Shown here: positions 9,086-17,109 of the stretch, in pieces
How the letters are laid out: each line of letters begins with the position of its first letter
Position numbering within the stretch: the stretch's first letter is position 1
NCBI GenBank assembly: GCA_964592645.1
Contig: CAZQFV010000010.1
Coordinates: forward strand, 1-64,000
Direction: 5' to 3'
Length of the DNA: 64,000 bases
Source: CAZQFV01 sp964592645
GTDB taxonomy: Bacteria > Chloroflexota > Chloroflexia > DTKN01
Notes under the pieces: generated by a model
What the model was told of the DNA's origin: nothing
Seen by the model: the letters and a program-made list of their open reading frames with translations, nothing else
The model's database searches: none
Translations under genes and position numbers: made by a program

Positions 9086-9858
9086 AAGCCGCCCTCGTCG
9101 TCCTTCCTCTCGTGGCCGACATCGCCGCCAACCGGTCGGCGATGGTGCGCTACATCCATGCCGCCGCCGATGCCGGGGCCGACCTGGCGCTGTTCCCGGA
9201 GGCCGCCCTCACCGGGCTGATCAACGACGACGTCCCCGAGCACGACCTGCCGCTGGGCCAACCGGTGCCCGGCCCCCTGGTCGCGCTGCTGGCGGAACTG
9301 GCCCGCGAGCGGCACATCTGGATAGCCACCGGCCTGCTGGAGCGCGAGGCGGACCGGCTCTACGACACGGCCGTGCTGATCGCCGCGAACGGGGAGTTGG
9401 TCCTGAAGTACCGCCGCATCCACCCCGGCTGGCACGGGCGCCAGGCGGACCCGGCCGTCTACGGTCGGGGGACGGATCTCCCGGCGGTCGATACCCCCCT
9501 GGGCCGCTTCGCCTTTCTCCTCTGCGGCGATCTGTTCCAGGAGGAGCTGGTCCGGCGCGTGCGCGGCCTGGCTCCCGACTGGCTGCTCTGCCCCCTGGCC
9601 CGCTCGTTCGACGACAGCTCCTGGAGCCAGGAGCGTTGGGAGCGCGAGGCCCGGCCCGAGTACTGCGCGCAGGTGCGCCGGGTCGGCGTGACGACGCTGC
9701 TGGTGAACTCCCTGGACCGGGGATTGCCCGACGACCACTGCTTCGGGGGGGCGGCGGTCATCGCCGGGGATGGAACCGTCGTGGCCGAGATGCCCCTGGG
9801 CCGGGAGGGGATGCTCGTGGCCAAACTTCCTCTTGACCTTACGGCCGGCTTGTGCTAG
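9076..9858 (+). CDS. Carbon-nitrogen hydrolase (nitrilase superfamily)
   Basis: 260 residues with the complete catalytic triad of the superfamily: Glu42 in FPEAALTG, Lys111 in LKYRRIHP and Cys150 in LLCGDLF. Members hydrolyse amides, N-carbamoyl compounds or nitriles. The start is GTG at 9076, inside the end of the preceding gene, so the two are probably co-translated. The substrate is not apparent from the sequence. Confidence 0.9.
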   Translation: MALKAALVVLPLVADIAANRSAMVRYIHAAADAGADLALFPEAALTGLINDDVPEHDLPLGQPVPGPLVALLAELARERHIWIATGLLEREADRLYDTAVLIAANGELVLKYRRIHPGWHGRQADPAVYGRGTDLPAVDTPLGRFAFLLCGDLFQEELVRRVRGLAPDWLLCPLARSFDDSSWSQERWEREARPEYCAQVRRVGVTTLLVNSLDRGLPDDHCFGGAAVIAGDGTVVAEMPLGREGMLVAKLPLDLTAGLC

Positions 9859-9861
9859 AAT
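9833..9861 (+). promoter_or_regulatory. Promoter of 51-residue zinc protein
   Basis: TTGACC (9833-9838), 17 bp, TAGAAT (9856-9861) with TGTGC just before the -10. It overlaps the last codons of the nitrilase-family gene and serves the small gene at 9916. Confidence 0.8.
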
Positions 9862-9915
9862 GTAGGCACCGGCGGGTGCCGGCAGGAACCATCTGGCAGG
9901 AAAAAGGAGGATTCC

Positions 9916-10071
9916 ATGGAGTTCGAAGGATTCTGCGTCAAGTGTCGGGCCAAGCGGCACATCAAGAACGCCGAGATCGTCCAGACGTCCCGCGGCCGGC
10001 CGATGGCCAAGGGCAAGTGCCCCACCTGCGGGACGGTCGTCACCCGCTTCATGTCGGACAAGAAGAAATAG
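9916..10071 (+). CDS. Small zinc-ribbon protein (DUF5679-like)
   Basis: A 51-residue basic protein with two CxxC pairs (FCVKCRAK near residue 8 and KCPTCGT near residue 36) and a short Lys-rich tail. It matches the DUF5679 pattern, small proteins of unknown role common in Chloroflexota and Actinobacteria. AAGGAGG sits at the right distance from the ATG and a strong promoter lies upstream, so the gene is real despite its size. A nucleic-acid-binding role is plausible but unproven. Confidence 0.88.
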   Translation: MEFEGFCVKCRAKRHIKNAEIVQTSRGRPMAKGKCPTCGTVVTRFMSDKKK

Positions 10072-10124
10072 CCACAGCCACCGGGCCGCGCTGCCCTGGG
10101 CGGCCCAACCAGTGAACAGATCCA

Positions 10125-10183
10125 GGTTCCGCCGGGCGTCCGTGCTGCATCCCGGCATCGCAGCGCGGACACCCGGCGGAACC
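10125..10183 (+). repeat. Long intergenic hairpin (24-nt arms)
   Basis: Arms 10125-10148 and 10160-10183 form 22 Watson-Crick pairs, one G-U pair and one mismatch around an 11-nt loop. No T-run follows, so a simple intrinsic terminator is unlikely. A smaller stem, GGGCCG with CGGCCC, lies just before at about 10083-10105. It could be a REP-like element, an RNA-processing site or a protein-binding site. I saw no second copy in the window. Confidence 0.75.
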
Positions 10184-10220
10184 TTCAGCGCACCGGGGCT
10201 CACCTGCCGGTTCCCCCGTA

Positions 10221-10249
10221 TTGACTTGGGAAACCGCCCGTGCTAAAAT
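10221..10249 (+). promoter_or_regulatory. Promoter of SRPBCC gene
   Basis: TTGACT (10221-10226), 17 bp, TAAAAT (10244-10249) with GTGC before the -10. Confidence 0.8.
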
Positions 10250-10330
10250 CCTGATAGAGGCTGGGAGAGCACCGGGGGGGAAAAAAGGCTGCCTGGACTC
10301 ACGAGTGGAGCCGTGAAAAGGAGGTCTCCC

Positions 10331-10768
10331 ATGGTCAAGATCGAGCGCACGATCACGATCGCCGCGCCGGTGGAGCGGGTCTCTGCCTACCTGACCGAGC
10401 CGGCCAACTGGCCCGAGTTCTGGCCCAGCATGGTCGAGTGCCGGGGCACACAGCGCTCGGCCGACGGCACCCACTACGCCAAAAGCCAGTGGACCTACAA
10501 GATGGCCGGCCTGCGCATCGAGGGCGTATCGGACACCACGGAGTATATCCCCAACCGCCGCATCGTCAGCCAGGGCCGGGGCGGTATCGAGAACACGACC
10601 ACGTGGGAGTTCCAGCCCGCGGGCGCCGGGACGCGGGTCGACCTGACCATCGAGTACGCCATGCCCGGTCCGCTGCTCGGCAAGTTCGCCGAATCGATCA
10701 TCCGCAAGGTGAACGAGCACGAGGCCGACACCCTGATGGCCAACCTGAAGGCCCGGCTGGAGGGCTAA
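10331..10768 (+). CDS. SRPBCC-family protein (polyketide cyclase/START-like)
   Basis: 145 residues in the SRPBCC fold. It opens with IERTITIAAPVERVSAYL, contains a central VEC..TQ strand and the ATTWEFQPAG-like strand, and ends with a long amphipathic helix that closes the ligand cavity. Such proteins bind or transform hydrophobic ligands. The ATG at 10331 is chosen because AGGAGGT lies at 10319-10325. Its stop overlaps by three bases the stop of the opposite-strand gene. Confidence 0.85.
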   Translation: MVKIERTITIAAPVERVSAYLTEPANWPEFWPSMVECRGTQRSADGTHYAKSQWTYKMAGLRIEGVSDTTEYIPNRRIVSQGRGGIENTTTWEFQPAGAGTRVDLTIEYAMPGPLLGKFAESIIRKVNEHEADTLMANLKARLEG

Positions 10769-11604
10769 ATGCGATCCCCCACCTCCAGCGGCGCGTACCG
10801 CCGGTGGAGCTGCCCGTCCAGGTCCTCGGCGACCAGGCCGACCAGGTAGGCGCCCGGAATGAGCGGCGCGGACTGCCACTGCAGCCCCTGGCGCCACTTG
10901 AGCAGGTTGCCCCGGACGATGGCCTTTTCCACGACGGCCCCCGCCTCGCCGGCCGGCCGGTAGAGCCGCAGCAGCGGGATGAAGCGGTCCCCGCGCCGCG
11001 GGTTGAACGGCCGCGGGGCCGCCCCGGTCCCGAGCTCGCGGAAGCTCAGCGCCTGGATGGCCTGGCCGGCGCCGGAGAACTCGAGCTGCGCGCGGCGCGG
11101 CCTTCCGATCCACCCCGAGCGATGCTGGGCCTCCAGGGTATAGGTCACCTCCGCCGCGCCCCCCCGGGGGACCACCGGCTTCAGATACCCCAGCGCCCAG
11201 TCCTGGCCGTCGGTCAGCAGCCGCTGCGCCAGCGGGAGCTTGACCTGGGCCATGGGAGCTTCGCTCCAGTCGGGATAGGCCACGCCGCCGACCGCCTTGG
11301 TCCGCGGGGCGGAGAGGGGTTCGCTGTAGACCGGCCCATAGTACTGTTCCACCGCCCGGTCGCGCAGCAGCAGCTCCAGGTAGACAAAGGCCACATCCGG
11401 GCCGCCCACCTGGGCCGCGATGGTCAGCGAATCGCCGGGCGCGATCCTGGCGGCCGACAGAGCGATCGGCCCCAGCGTCACGCCCTCCCGGACGGGGCCA
11501 GCCCCCGTTCCCAGCCCCGGCGCCGCGGCGATGGGCCAGGACTCGTCTACGGCCGAGATCTGGAGCGGGTGCCCTTGGTATTCGTATCGGCTCAAGGTAT
11601 CCAT
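10765..11604 (-). CDS. Detached paralogue of the C11 protease C-terminal domain
   Basis: 279 residues with no signal peptide. It is similar along its length to the C-terminal region of the protease encoded just upstream. Matching blocks include a YYPDW/AYPDWSEA segment, a Y..PVYSEPLSAPRTK segment, a GD-F/GDRFIPL strand and the end PG-Y-VGLVAEDLDGQ. The ATG at 11604 is three bases from the upstream stop and has AAGGAG before it. It appears to be a duplicated beta-rich domain kept as a separate protein; the function is unknown. It is the last gene of a four-gene minus-strand operon. Confidence 0.75.
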   Translation of the reverse strand: MDTLSRYEYQGHPLQISAVDESWPIAAAPGLGTGAGPVREGVTLGPIALSAARIAPGDSLTIAAQVGGPDVAFVYLELLLRDRAVEQYYGPVYSEPLSAPRTKAVGGVAYPDWSEAPMAQVKLPLAQRLLTDGQDWALGYLKPVVPRGGAAEVTYTLEAQHRSGWIGRPRRAQLEFSGAGQAIQALSFRELGTGAAPRPFNPRRGDRFIPLLRLYRPAGEAGAVVEKAIVRGNLLKWRQGLQWQSAPLIPGAYLVGLVAEDLDGQLHRRYAPLEVGDRI

Positions 11605-11606
11605 GT

Positions 11607-13844
11607 CTACTCCTTCACCGCCACCTCGACGAACTCGGAGGTCTGGTTGCCGTTCATGTCCTCGACGATGATCCCCAGGGTGTACTGGCCGGGATAGGCG
11701 TAGTAGGGCACCATCGTGAAGCGCTGCCTGCCAAAGGTCATCGTCCCTCCCTCGTAGTCGACAAACTCCCCGTCGGGGTTGTTCTCGAACTCTAACCACT
11801 CCTCGTAGATGGTGAAGGTGTCGCCGGCCTGGGGGATGATCTCCCGCGGGGAGCCGGTGCCGTTGGCGCCGCTGAAGCCAAAGACGCTGAGCATCTGCCC
11901 GTCGCCGCTGAAGGAGATCACCGCGTCGCGCCGCTCCCCAGACGAGGCAAAGGTATAGACGCCGCGCACGGTGTAGACGTCCTCCTCCTCGGTCGCCCCA
12001 TAGATCTCGGGAGAGAAGAAGGCGAACTGGTCGTTGGCCTCATTGCCGTCGCTCATAAAGTAGAGGGTCGGTTCCCAATCGATCTCGACGGGGATCATGG
12101 CTTCGTCCCCCCAGTCGGGGTAGTAGATGCCGTCGATCTCCTTGGTCTCCTCGGCCCCGATAAAGCCCATGTCGGCGGTGAGAAAGGCGTTGTCCTCCTC
12201 GCTGTAGTAGCTCACATAGTAGTAGATGTAGCCGATGTTGGTGCCGTTGACCGTCGTCGACAGCGTGACCTTGCCGTCGGCGGAGATCTCCTGGGCCGAG
12301 ACCTGGATCGGGGCAATGGTGATCTGGCCCGCGCCGGGAGCGACGACGGTGGCATCGGCCGGCGGGGCCGAGCTCTCGGCCGCGGCCAGAAAGTCGGTGG
12401 TCTCGCTCTCCCCCAGCACGGCCAGGTCGGCCGAGGCGGGATCAAACTGCTTGCCCACGTAGTGAAAGGCCAGGTAGTCGTCCCACAGCGAGGCCCCGGC
12501 GAAGCGTCCGGCATAGAGGCTATAGCGGACCTGGGCGCCGCGGCCGGCCGTCATCTGGTAGAGGTTCGAGTTGGGGAAATAGAGGGCCATGCCGCTCGAT
12601 CCCGGCTTCTGGGGGCCGTGTTTCTCGGCGATCACGGCCCGGTCCAACGCCGCTCGCAGTTGCCGGACCGCCGCGTTCACCTGGGCGTTGCCGGCCCTTT
12701 CCGCCAGCAGGCTGGCAAAGTGGCCCAGGTCGATGTAGGAGGGCGGCACATCCCGGCCAAAGACGCTGGTATAGTTCTGGGCATAGGCGCGCGCCGCCGC
12801 TACCTGGCGGTTGGGAACGGCGGCCAACGCCGTGGCCAGGTTGTTCAGAGCCGCGTTGACCTCGCGCATGGCCCCCAGGTCGACGGCCGAAAGGGTGATG
12901 TCCCGTCCGAGGTGGGTTGCCACCTGCCGCGCGCTCATGTTGGGGTCCGCCCCCATCTCGTAGAGAAAGCTCCGGCGGGCGGCAGAGTCGGTGATGCGCG
13001 CGTCCTGGTCGATGTAGCTCTGCACAATCGCCTGCCCCAGCTCCCGCCCGGTCCAGCCGGGGTTGTTGTTGAGCCCGGTCAGGAACTCGGCATAGGCCCA
13101 GCCGACGGCCGGCTCGGTCTCCTCGGAGGCCACCGCGTAGCGGGCATGGGGAGAGACGGCGCTGAACACCTCCAGTTGCCCCATCAGGCAGGCGTCGAAA
13201 CCGATCAGCTCGAAGCGCCCGATCCCCGTGCTGGCCAGAACCCGGGCCAGGGCCTCGTCGATATCCTGCATGCGCATCGTGCTGCCGCGGCGCGGCGCGT
13301 CGTCGCTCCAGCCACCCAGCCAACCCGCGCCGTGGTCGGAGAGGATAAGCACATAGTTCTCCGCCGGGTACTGCTGGATGGCCCAGGTGGCAAAGTCGAT
13401 CAGCGTCTGCTTGTTGCCCATGTCCTGCTCCCCGAGGTCGGCCAACAATTGGGAGCCCACCCGCTCGATGTCCGTGTCCCGGGTGACCAGGTAGCGCCGG
13501 GTGCCGGTCCAGTCGCCGTCGCCGGAGTAGGCACCGCGGTAGCGGTCCACCTGGGCGACGATGGTGACCCGTTGGGTGGAGCCCACCAGTTCGGCCTCGT
13601 TGAGGTCGATGTAAATGTCGCGCTCCAGGACCTGGTCGTCGGCGTCCTGGTAGAGGAGCACGGTCCAGGTGCCCCGGGCCCCCGGTCGCGCCGTCACCGG
13701 GGCGATCGTGGGCTGCGGCGCGGCGGTGGGCTCCTCATACTCTTCGAGCTCCCCGACAAACGATCCCAGGTCGCAGCCCACCAGCAAACCGGCGAGCAGG
13801 ACCACGAGGAACGGCGCGCACCAACGATACACAGCCTTGCTCAT
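11607..13844 (-). CDS. Clostripain-family (C11) cysteine peptidase lipoprotein
   Basis: 745 residues. The N-terminal signal ends in a lipobox LLVGC with Cys24 as the lipidation site, so the protein is probably anchored on the outside of the membrane. The peptidase C11 domain has the catalytic pair His171 in LILSDHGAGW and Cys219 in FDACLMGQ, as in clostripain and gingipain relatives. C11 enzymes usually cleave after Arg or Lys. From about residue 480 there is a beta-rich domain, repeated in the next gene. The start at 13844 has GGAGG upstream. Confidence 0.92.
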   Translation of the reverse strand: MSKAVYRWCAPFLVVLLAGLLVGCDLGSFVGELEEYEEPTAAPQPTIAPVTARPGARGTWTVLLYQDADDQVLERDIYIDLNEAELVGSTQRVTIVAQVDRYRGAYSGDGDWTGTRRYLVTRDTDIERVGSQLLADLGEQDMGNKQTLIDFATWAIQQYPAENYVLILSDHGAGWLGGWSDDAPRRGSTMRMQDIDEALARVLASTGIGRFELIGFDACLMGQLEVFSAVSPHARYAVASEETEPAVGWAYAEFLTGLNNNPGWTGRELGQAIVQSYIDQDARITDSAARRSFLYEMGADPNMSARQVATHLGRDITLSAVDLGAMREVNAALNNLATALAAVPNRQVAAARAYAQNYTSVFGRDVPPSYIDLGHFASLLAERAGNAQVNAAVRQLRAALDRAVIAEKHGPQKPGSSGMALYFPNSNLYQMTAGRGAQVRYSLYAGRFAGASLWDDYLAFHYVGKQFDPASADLAVLGESETTDFLAAAESSAPPADATVVAPGAGQITIAPIQVSAQEISADGKVTLSTTVNGTNIGYIYYYVSYYSEEDNAFLTADMGFIGAEETKEIDGIYYPDWGDEAMIPVEIDWEPTLYFMSDGNEANDQFAFFSPEIYGATEEEDVYTVRGVYTFASSGERRDAVISFSGDGQMLSVFGFSGANGTGSPREIIPQAGDTFTIYEEWLEFENNPDGEFVDYEGGTMTFGRQRFTMVPYYAYPGQYTLGIIVEDMNGNQTSEFVEVAVKE

Positions 13845-13890
13845 CCCGCACCTCCACGGAAATCGTTCGATGCAGCTTCTTGGCGCGCCT

Positions 13891-14826
13891 TCAGACCGCG
13901 CCTCCAACCACCAGTCCGCTCAGCAAGATGCCGAGCGCCGCCAGCGGCCAGGTCCGCCGGGCCACCTCGCCCCAGCGGCCGTGGCGGGCGAGCCCCGCCT
14001 GCAGGAGCACCTGCCCCAGCAGCAGGAGCCCGCAGGCGGCGCCTACCAGCGGCCGGCCGGCCAGCAGAAAGTAGAGCAGGACCGCGGCCTGGGCGCCGGC
14101 CATCCACCAGAGGGCCCGCGGACTGGCCTCCACCGGGAGGAGCCGGGGGCGGTTCAGCGCATCGACCTGCACTGCGGGCACGAGCTCGCTCCATCCAGCA
14201 TAGGAAAAGCCCCACAACATGCTCAGCAGCAACGAGGCCCCGGTGAGCGGCGCCCAGACGGCGTGGCCGAGCCACCATGGCCAGGCCAGCCCACCCACGG
14301 CACGCAGCAGGGCCAGGGCCCGCGGCCGGCCGCGGACCAGGCGCCGCAGCAGCAACAGGGCCAGCCCGATGCCGACGACCGGCGGCGTCGGGCCGCCCCA
14401 CAGCAGGGCCCCGACGATCAGCACCCCGATCAGCCCGGCGGCCTCCAGCCAGCGGTCGCCGCGCATCCGGGCGGCATGGCGCAGGCGCGCCCAGCCCCGA
14501 GAGAGCGCGGCGCCGAGGCGGGCGCTGAGCGACCCGGGCGCCGTGTAGGGCAAGGCGGGCAAGGCCGGGCCGGCCTGCTCCAGCGCCACGCCCGAGCGCA
14601 CGGGAGCGGCGAACTCGCCCATCAGCGCCCACAGCCGGCCCCAGACGGCAGTCGCCAGGAGAAGCCCCAGCAGCAGCGAGCCCAGGCGCGGCCAGGTCCA
14701 CAGCGGCACGCCCGCCGCCAGGGCGCCGGCCAGCCAGCCAAAGGCCGGGCCCAGGCCGGCCGCCTCGCCGGAAAGAGACAGGCGCAGGTCCAGCCAGCGT
14801 CCTGGGAGGTCCTCGCCGCTATCCAT
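13891..14826 (-). CDS. Multi-span membrane protein of unknown function
   Basis: 311 residues, very rich in Leu, Ala, Gly and Trp, with about six to eight predicted membrane helices (for example WWMAGAQAAVLLYFLLAG). No known motif is seen. The start at 14826 overlaps the end of the Amt-like gene by eight bases, and the lipoprotein protease follows after 46 bases. Operon position suggests a partner of one or both proteins. Confidence 0.65.
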   Translation of the reverse strand: MDSGEDLPGRWLDLRLSLSGEAAGLGPAFGWLAGALAAGVPLWTWPRLGSLLLGLLLATAVWGRLWALMGEFAAPVRSGVALEQAGPALPALPYTAPGSLSARLGAALSRGWARLRHAARMRGDRWLEAAGLIGVLIVGALLWGGPTPPVVGIGLALLLLRRLVRGRPRALALLRAVGGLAWPWWLGHAVWAPLTGASLLLSMLWGFSYAGWSELVPAVQVDALNRPRLLPVEASPRALWWMAGAQAAVLLYFLLAGRPLVGAACGLLLLGQVLLQAGLARHGRWGEVARRTWPLAALGILLSGLVVGGAV

Positions 14827-16078
14827 CCCGCTCCCCCGTGCGCGCGGCGCCGAGCCGGAAGAAGGCTCCCCCCAGAGCCAATGCCCAGGCCAGGATGACG
14901 AGCAGCCCCAGGAGCTGCGCCGTCAACTGCCCAAAGTCGGGGACGCTGCCCGGAGCAAGCAGGGCGATCCCGCTGACGCCCTGCCCGGCCACGCCCAGGT
15001 AGAGGCCCTCGCCCACTCCGTTCAGGCCCTGGCCATAGGTGCCGTCGGCAAAGAGGCCCACGGCCAGCACGCCCCAGAGGCCGGCCAGCCCGAAGGTGGG
15101 CACCAGGCCGGCGGGGTCGTCCAGCCTCCAGAGGCGCACAACCAGGTAGGTGCCCAAACAGGCGATCAGGCCGGCCGCGGCCCCGACCAGGGCCAGGGTG
15201 AGCGGGGGGGCAAAAGGGGCGATGCCGGCGCTGGCTACGGCCCCGGCCAGCAGGCCGCGGACGAGCATCGCCGGGTGGAAGCGCCCGCCGGCAAAGGCCA
15301 TATAGGCGACGGCGGCGACGCCGCCCACGGCGGCGCTCACCAGGGTATTCACCGCCACCAGGGGCAGGCGGGGGGTTATGGACCAGGCGCCGGCCAGGTT
15401 GAGGGCCATGATCCCCAGGAGGCCGACGGCGGCGGCGCCCAGGGGCAGCGCGGCGTCATCGGCGGGGGTTTCCTGGCGGGCGCCGGAGGCCAGCAGGCCG
15501 GCCAGCCCAAGCAAGCCGCCCAGGGCATACAAGGGGCCGGCCCCGCCCCAGTCGACAAAGCCGTGCCCCAGGTAGGCGGTGCGGCCCGTCGCCGCCAGCC
15601 AGCCGCCGCCCCAGGTCCAGTGGCCCAGCAGGGGGTAGAGCACACCGCCGATGAAGAGCGCCATGGCGACCAGGCCGGGGCCGTGCAGCCGCCGGCAGGA
15701 CGGGGCCAGGGCCAGGACGACGACGGCGGCGGCGCCCACGGCCTGGAGGAGGGCCAGGGTCAAGCGGCCGGGCTCGGCCGCGACCAGGGGGCCGGCCCAG
15801 GAGAGCAGGCCGGAGCCCTCGCCGAGCGGGGCCCACTGCCAGGACTGCTGCGGGCCCTCGCCCAACTGCGGGGCGTACAGGGCGCCGTACTGCAGGGAGA
15901 AGCCACAGGCCAGGGATACGAGCACGGCCAGGGCGCCGGCCAGGAGCAGCCGGCCGGCGGTGCCGGCCCCGCGCTTTTTCGGGGCCGCGGCCAGCATGCC
16001 CACACCGACGGGCAGCGCCGGCCCGAGCAGGGCCAACAGCAGGGTCCAGGCCAGGTTCAGGATCGTCTCGACAGGCAA
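14819..16078 (-). CDS. Ammonium transporter-fold protein lacking the twin histidines
   Basis: 419 residues with Amt/MEP/Rh topology (about 11 helices). It retains HWTWGGGWLA, DWGGAGPLYALGG and the diagnostic LWGVLAVGLFADGTYG. In the positions of the two pore histidines it has Tyr184 (GPLYALGG, canonical VVH) and Phe329 (VPTFGLAGLWG, canonical VHG). Normal deprotonating ammonium transport is therefore doubtful; a sensor or altered pore is possible. A TTG start at 16078 with a G6 ribosome site is preferred. The in-frame ATG at 16126 lies inside the promoter -10, so it cannot be the start. Confidence 0.75.
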   Translation of the reverse strand: MPVETILNLAWTLLLALLGPALPVGVGMLAAAPKKRGAGTAGRLLLAGALAVLVSLACGFSLQYGALYAPQLGEGPQQSWQWAPLGEGSGLLSWAGPLVAAEPGRLTLALLQAVGAAAVVVLALAPSCRRLHGPGLVAMALFIGGVLYPLLGHWTWGGGWLAATGRTAYLGHGFVDWGGAGPLYALGGLLGLAGLLASGARQETPADDAALPLGAAAVGLLGIMALNLAGAWSITPRLPLVAVNTLVSAAVGGVAAVAYMAFAGGRFHPAMLVRGLLAGAVASAGIAPFAPPLTLALVGAAAGLIACLGTYLVVRLWRLDDPAGLVPTFGLAGLWGVLAVGLFADGTYGQGLNGVGEGLYLGVAGQGVSGIALLAPGSVPDFGQLTAQLLGLLVILAWALALGGAFFRLGAARTGERDG

Positions 16079-16124
16079 ATCAGCCCCCCGTGGATCGCGG
16101 GTCGCCTTCACTAGTCCTGGGTGC

Positions 16125-16153
16125 ATTCTATCACAGTACGGCAGGGGGGTCAA
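16125..16153 (-). promoter_or_regulatory. Promoter of the Amt-like operon
   Basis: Minus strand: TTGACC (16148-16153), 17 bp, TAGAAT (16125-16130). The predicted transcript start near 16118 lies downstream of the ATG at 16126, which supports the TTG start at 16078. Confidence 0.75.
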
Positions 16154-16171
16154 GGAAGTTCGCCGGCAGAC

Positions 16172-16200
16172 TTGACAGCCGCGCCTTCCTATCCTATGAT
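16172..16200 (+). promoter_or_regulatory. Promoter of the TatD gene
   Basis: TTGACA (16172-16177), 17 bp, TATGAT (16195-16200). It is divergent from the Amt-like operon promoter, about 20 bases away. Confidence 0.8.
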
Positions 16201-16239
16201 GCGCGCGGCAGAAACTCGACGCGGCGACGAGGGTAGGCA

Positions 16240-17109
16240 ATGGCCCAGGCGCGGATCGATCTCTTTGACTCCCACACCCACCTCAACGTGGAGGCGTTCG
16301 CCGCCGACCGGCCGGCCGTCCTGCAACGGGCCTGGCAAGCGGGCGTGCGCCGAATGCTGGTCGTGGGTTTCGACCTGGAGAGCAGCGCGGAGGCGGTTGC
16401 CGTGGCCGCGGAGTACGGCCTCTGCGCCGCCGTGGGCATCCAGCCGCACTACGCCGCGGCGACGGGCCCGGCGGAGCTGGAGCGGCTCCGACACTTGGCC
16501 GGAGGGCCGGGCGTCGTCGCCCTGGGCGAGATGGGACTCGATTACTACCGCAACCGCGCCCCGCGCGCCGAGCAGCAGCGGCTCTTCCGCCAGGAGCTGG
16601 CCCTGGCCCAGGAGCTGGGCCGGCCGGTGGTCATCCACAGCCGCGAGGCCGCCGAGGACACGCTGGAGATCCTGCGCCGGGCCGGCGGCGAACTGCGCGG
16701 CGTCATGCACTGCTACTCCGGCACGCTCTCCCAGGCCGAGCCGTTTCTCGCCCTGGGGCTGTACATCTCCATCGCCGGCCCGGTGACCTATCCCCAGGCG
16801 GCCAAAACCTGGGAGGTGGCCCGGGGTATCCCGCTGGAGCGGCTGCTGATCGAGACCGATTGTCCCTGGCTGCCCCCCCAGCTCCACCGGGGGCGGCGCA
16901 ACGAGCCGGCCTATGTCCGGGAGGTCGCCGCGCGCATCGCCGAGCTGCGCGGGCTCTCCCTGGAAGAGGTGGCTGCCGCCACCTCGCGAAACGCGCGCGA
17001 GCTCTTCTGCCCTTCGCCCTCCGTCCCTGGACCTTTATCGTCGACGGGCGGCAGCGTACCGCCCCCGGCAGAGCAGCACCCATCCCAAGGAGGCCTGTCA
17101 TGTCCCTGA
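16240..17109 (+). CDS. TatD-family metal-dependent hydrolase/DNase
   Basis: 289 residues forming an amidohydrolase-type TIM barrel. Metal ligands are visible: His12 and His14 in DSHTHLN, Glu in ALGEMGLDYY, His in VVIHSREA, His in VMHCYSG and Asp in IETDCPWL. TatD proteins are 3'-5' exonucleases or DNA-repair/quality-control nucleases. The last 30 residues are Pro/Ser-rich and overlap the next gene's ribosome site and start by ten bases, so the two are probably co-expressed. Confidence 0.93.
   Translation: MAQARIDLFDSHTHLNVEAFAADRPAVLQRAWQAGVRRMLVVGFDLESSAEAVAVAAEYGLCAAVGIQPHYAAATGPAELERLRHLAGGPGVVALGEMGLDYYRNRAPRAEQQRLFRQELALAQELGRPVVIHSREAAEDTLEILRRAGGELRGVMHCYSGTLSQAEPFLALGLYISIAGPVTYPQAAKTWEVARGIPLERLLIETDCPWLPPQLHRGRRNEPAYVREVAARIAELRGLSLEEVAAATSRNARELFCPSPSVPGPLSSTGGSVPPPAEQHPSQGGLSCP

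Noticed and set aside
16126..16126. ATG as start of the Amt-like gene
   Set aside because: It lies inside the -10 element of the operon promoter and would add non-conserved residues. The TTG at 16078 fits better.
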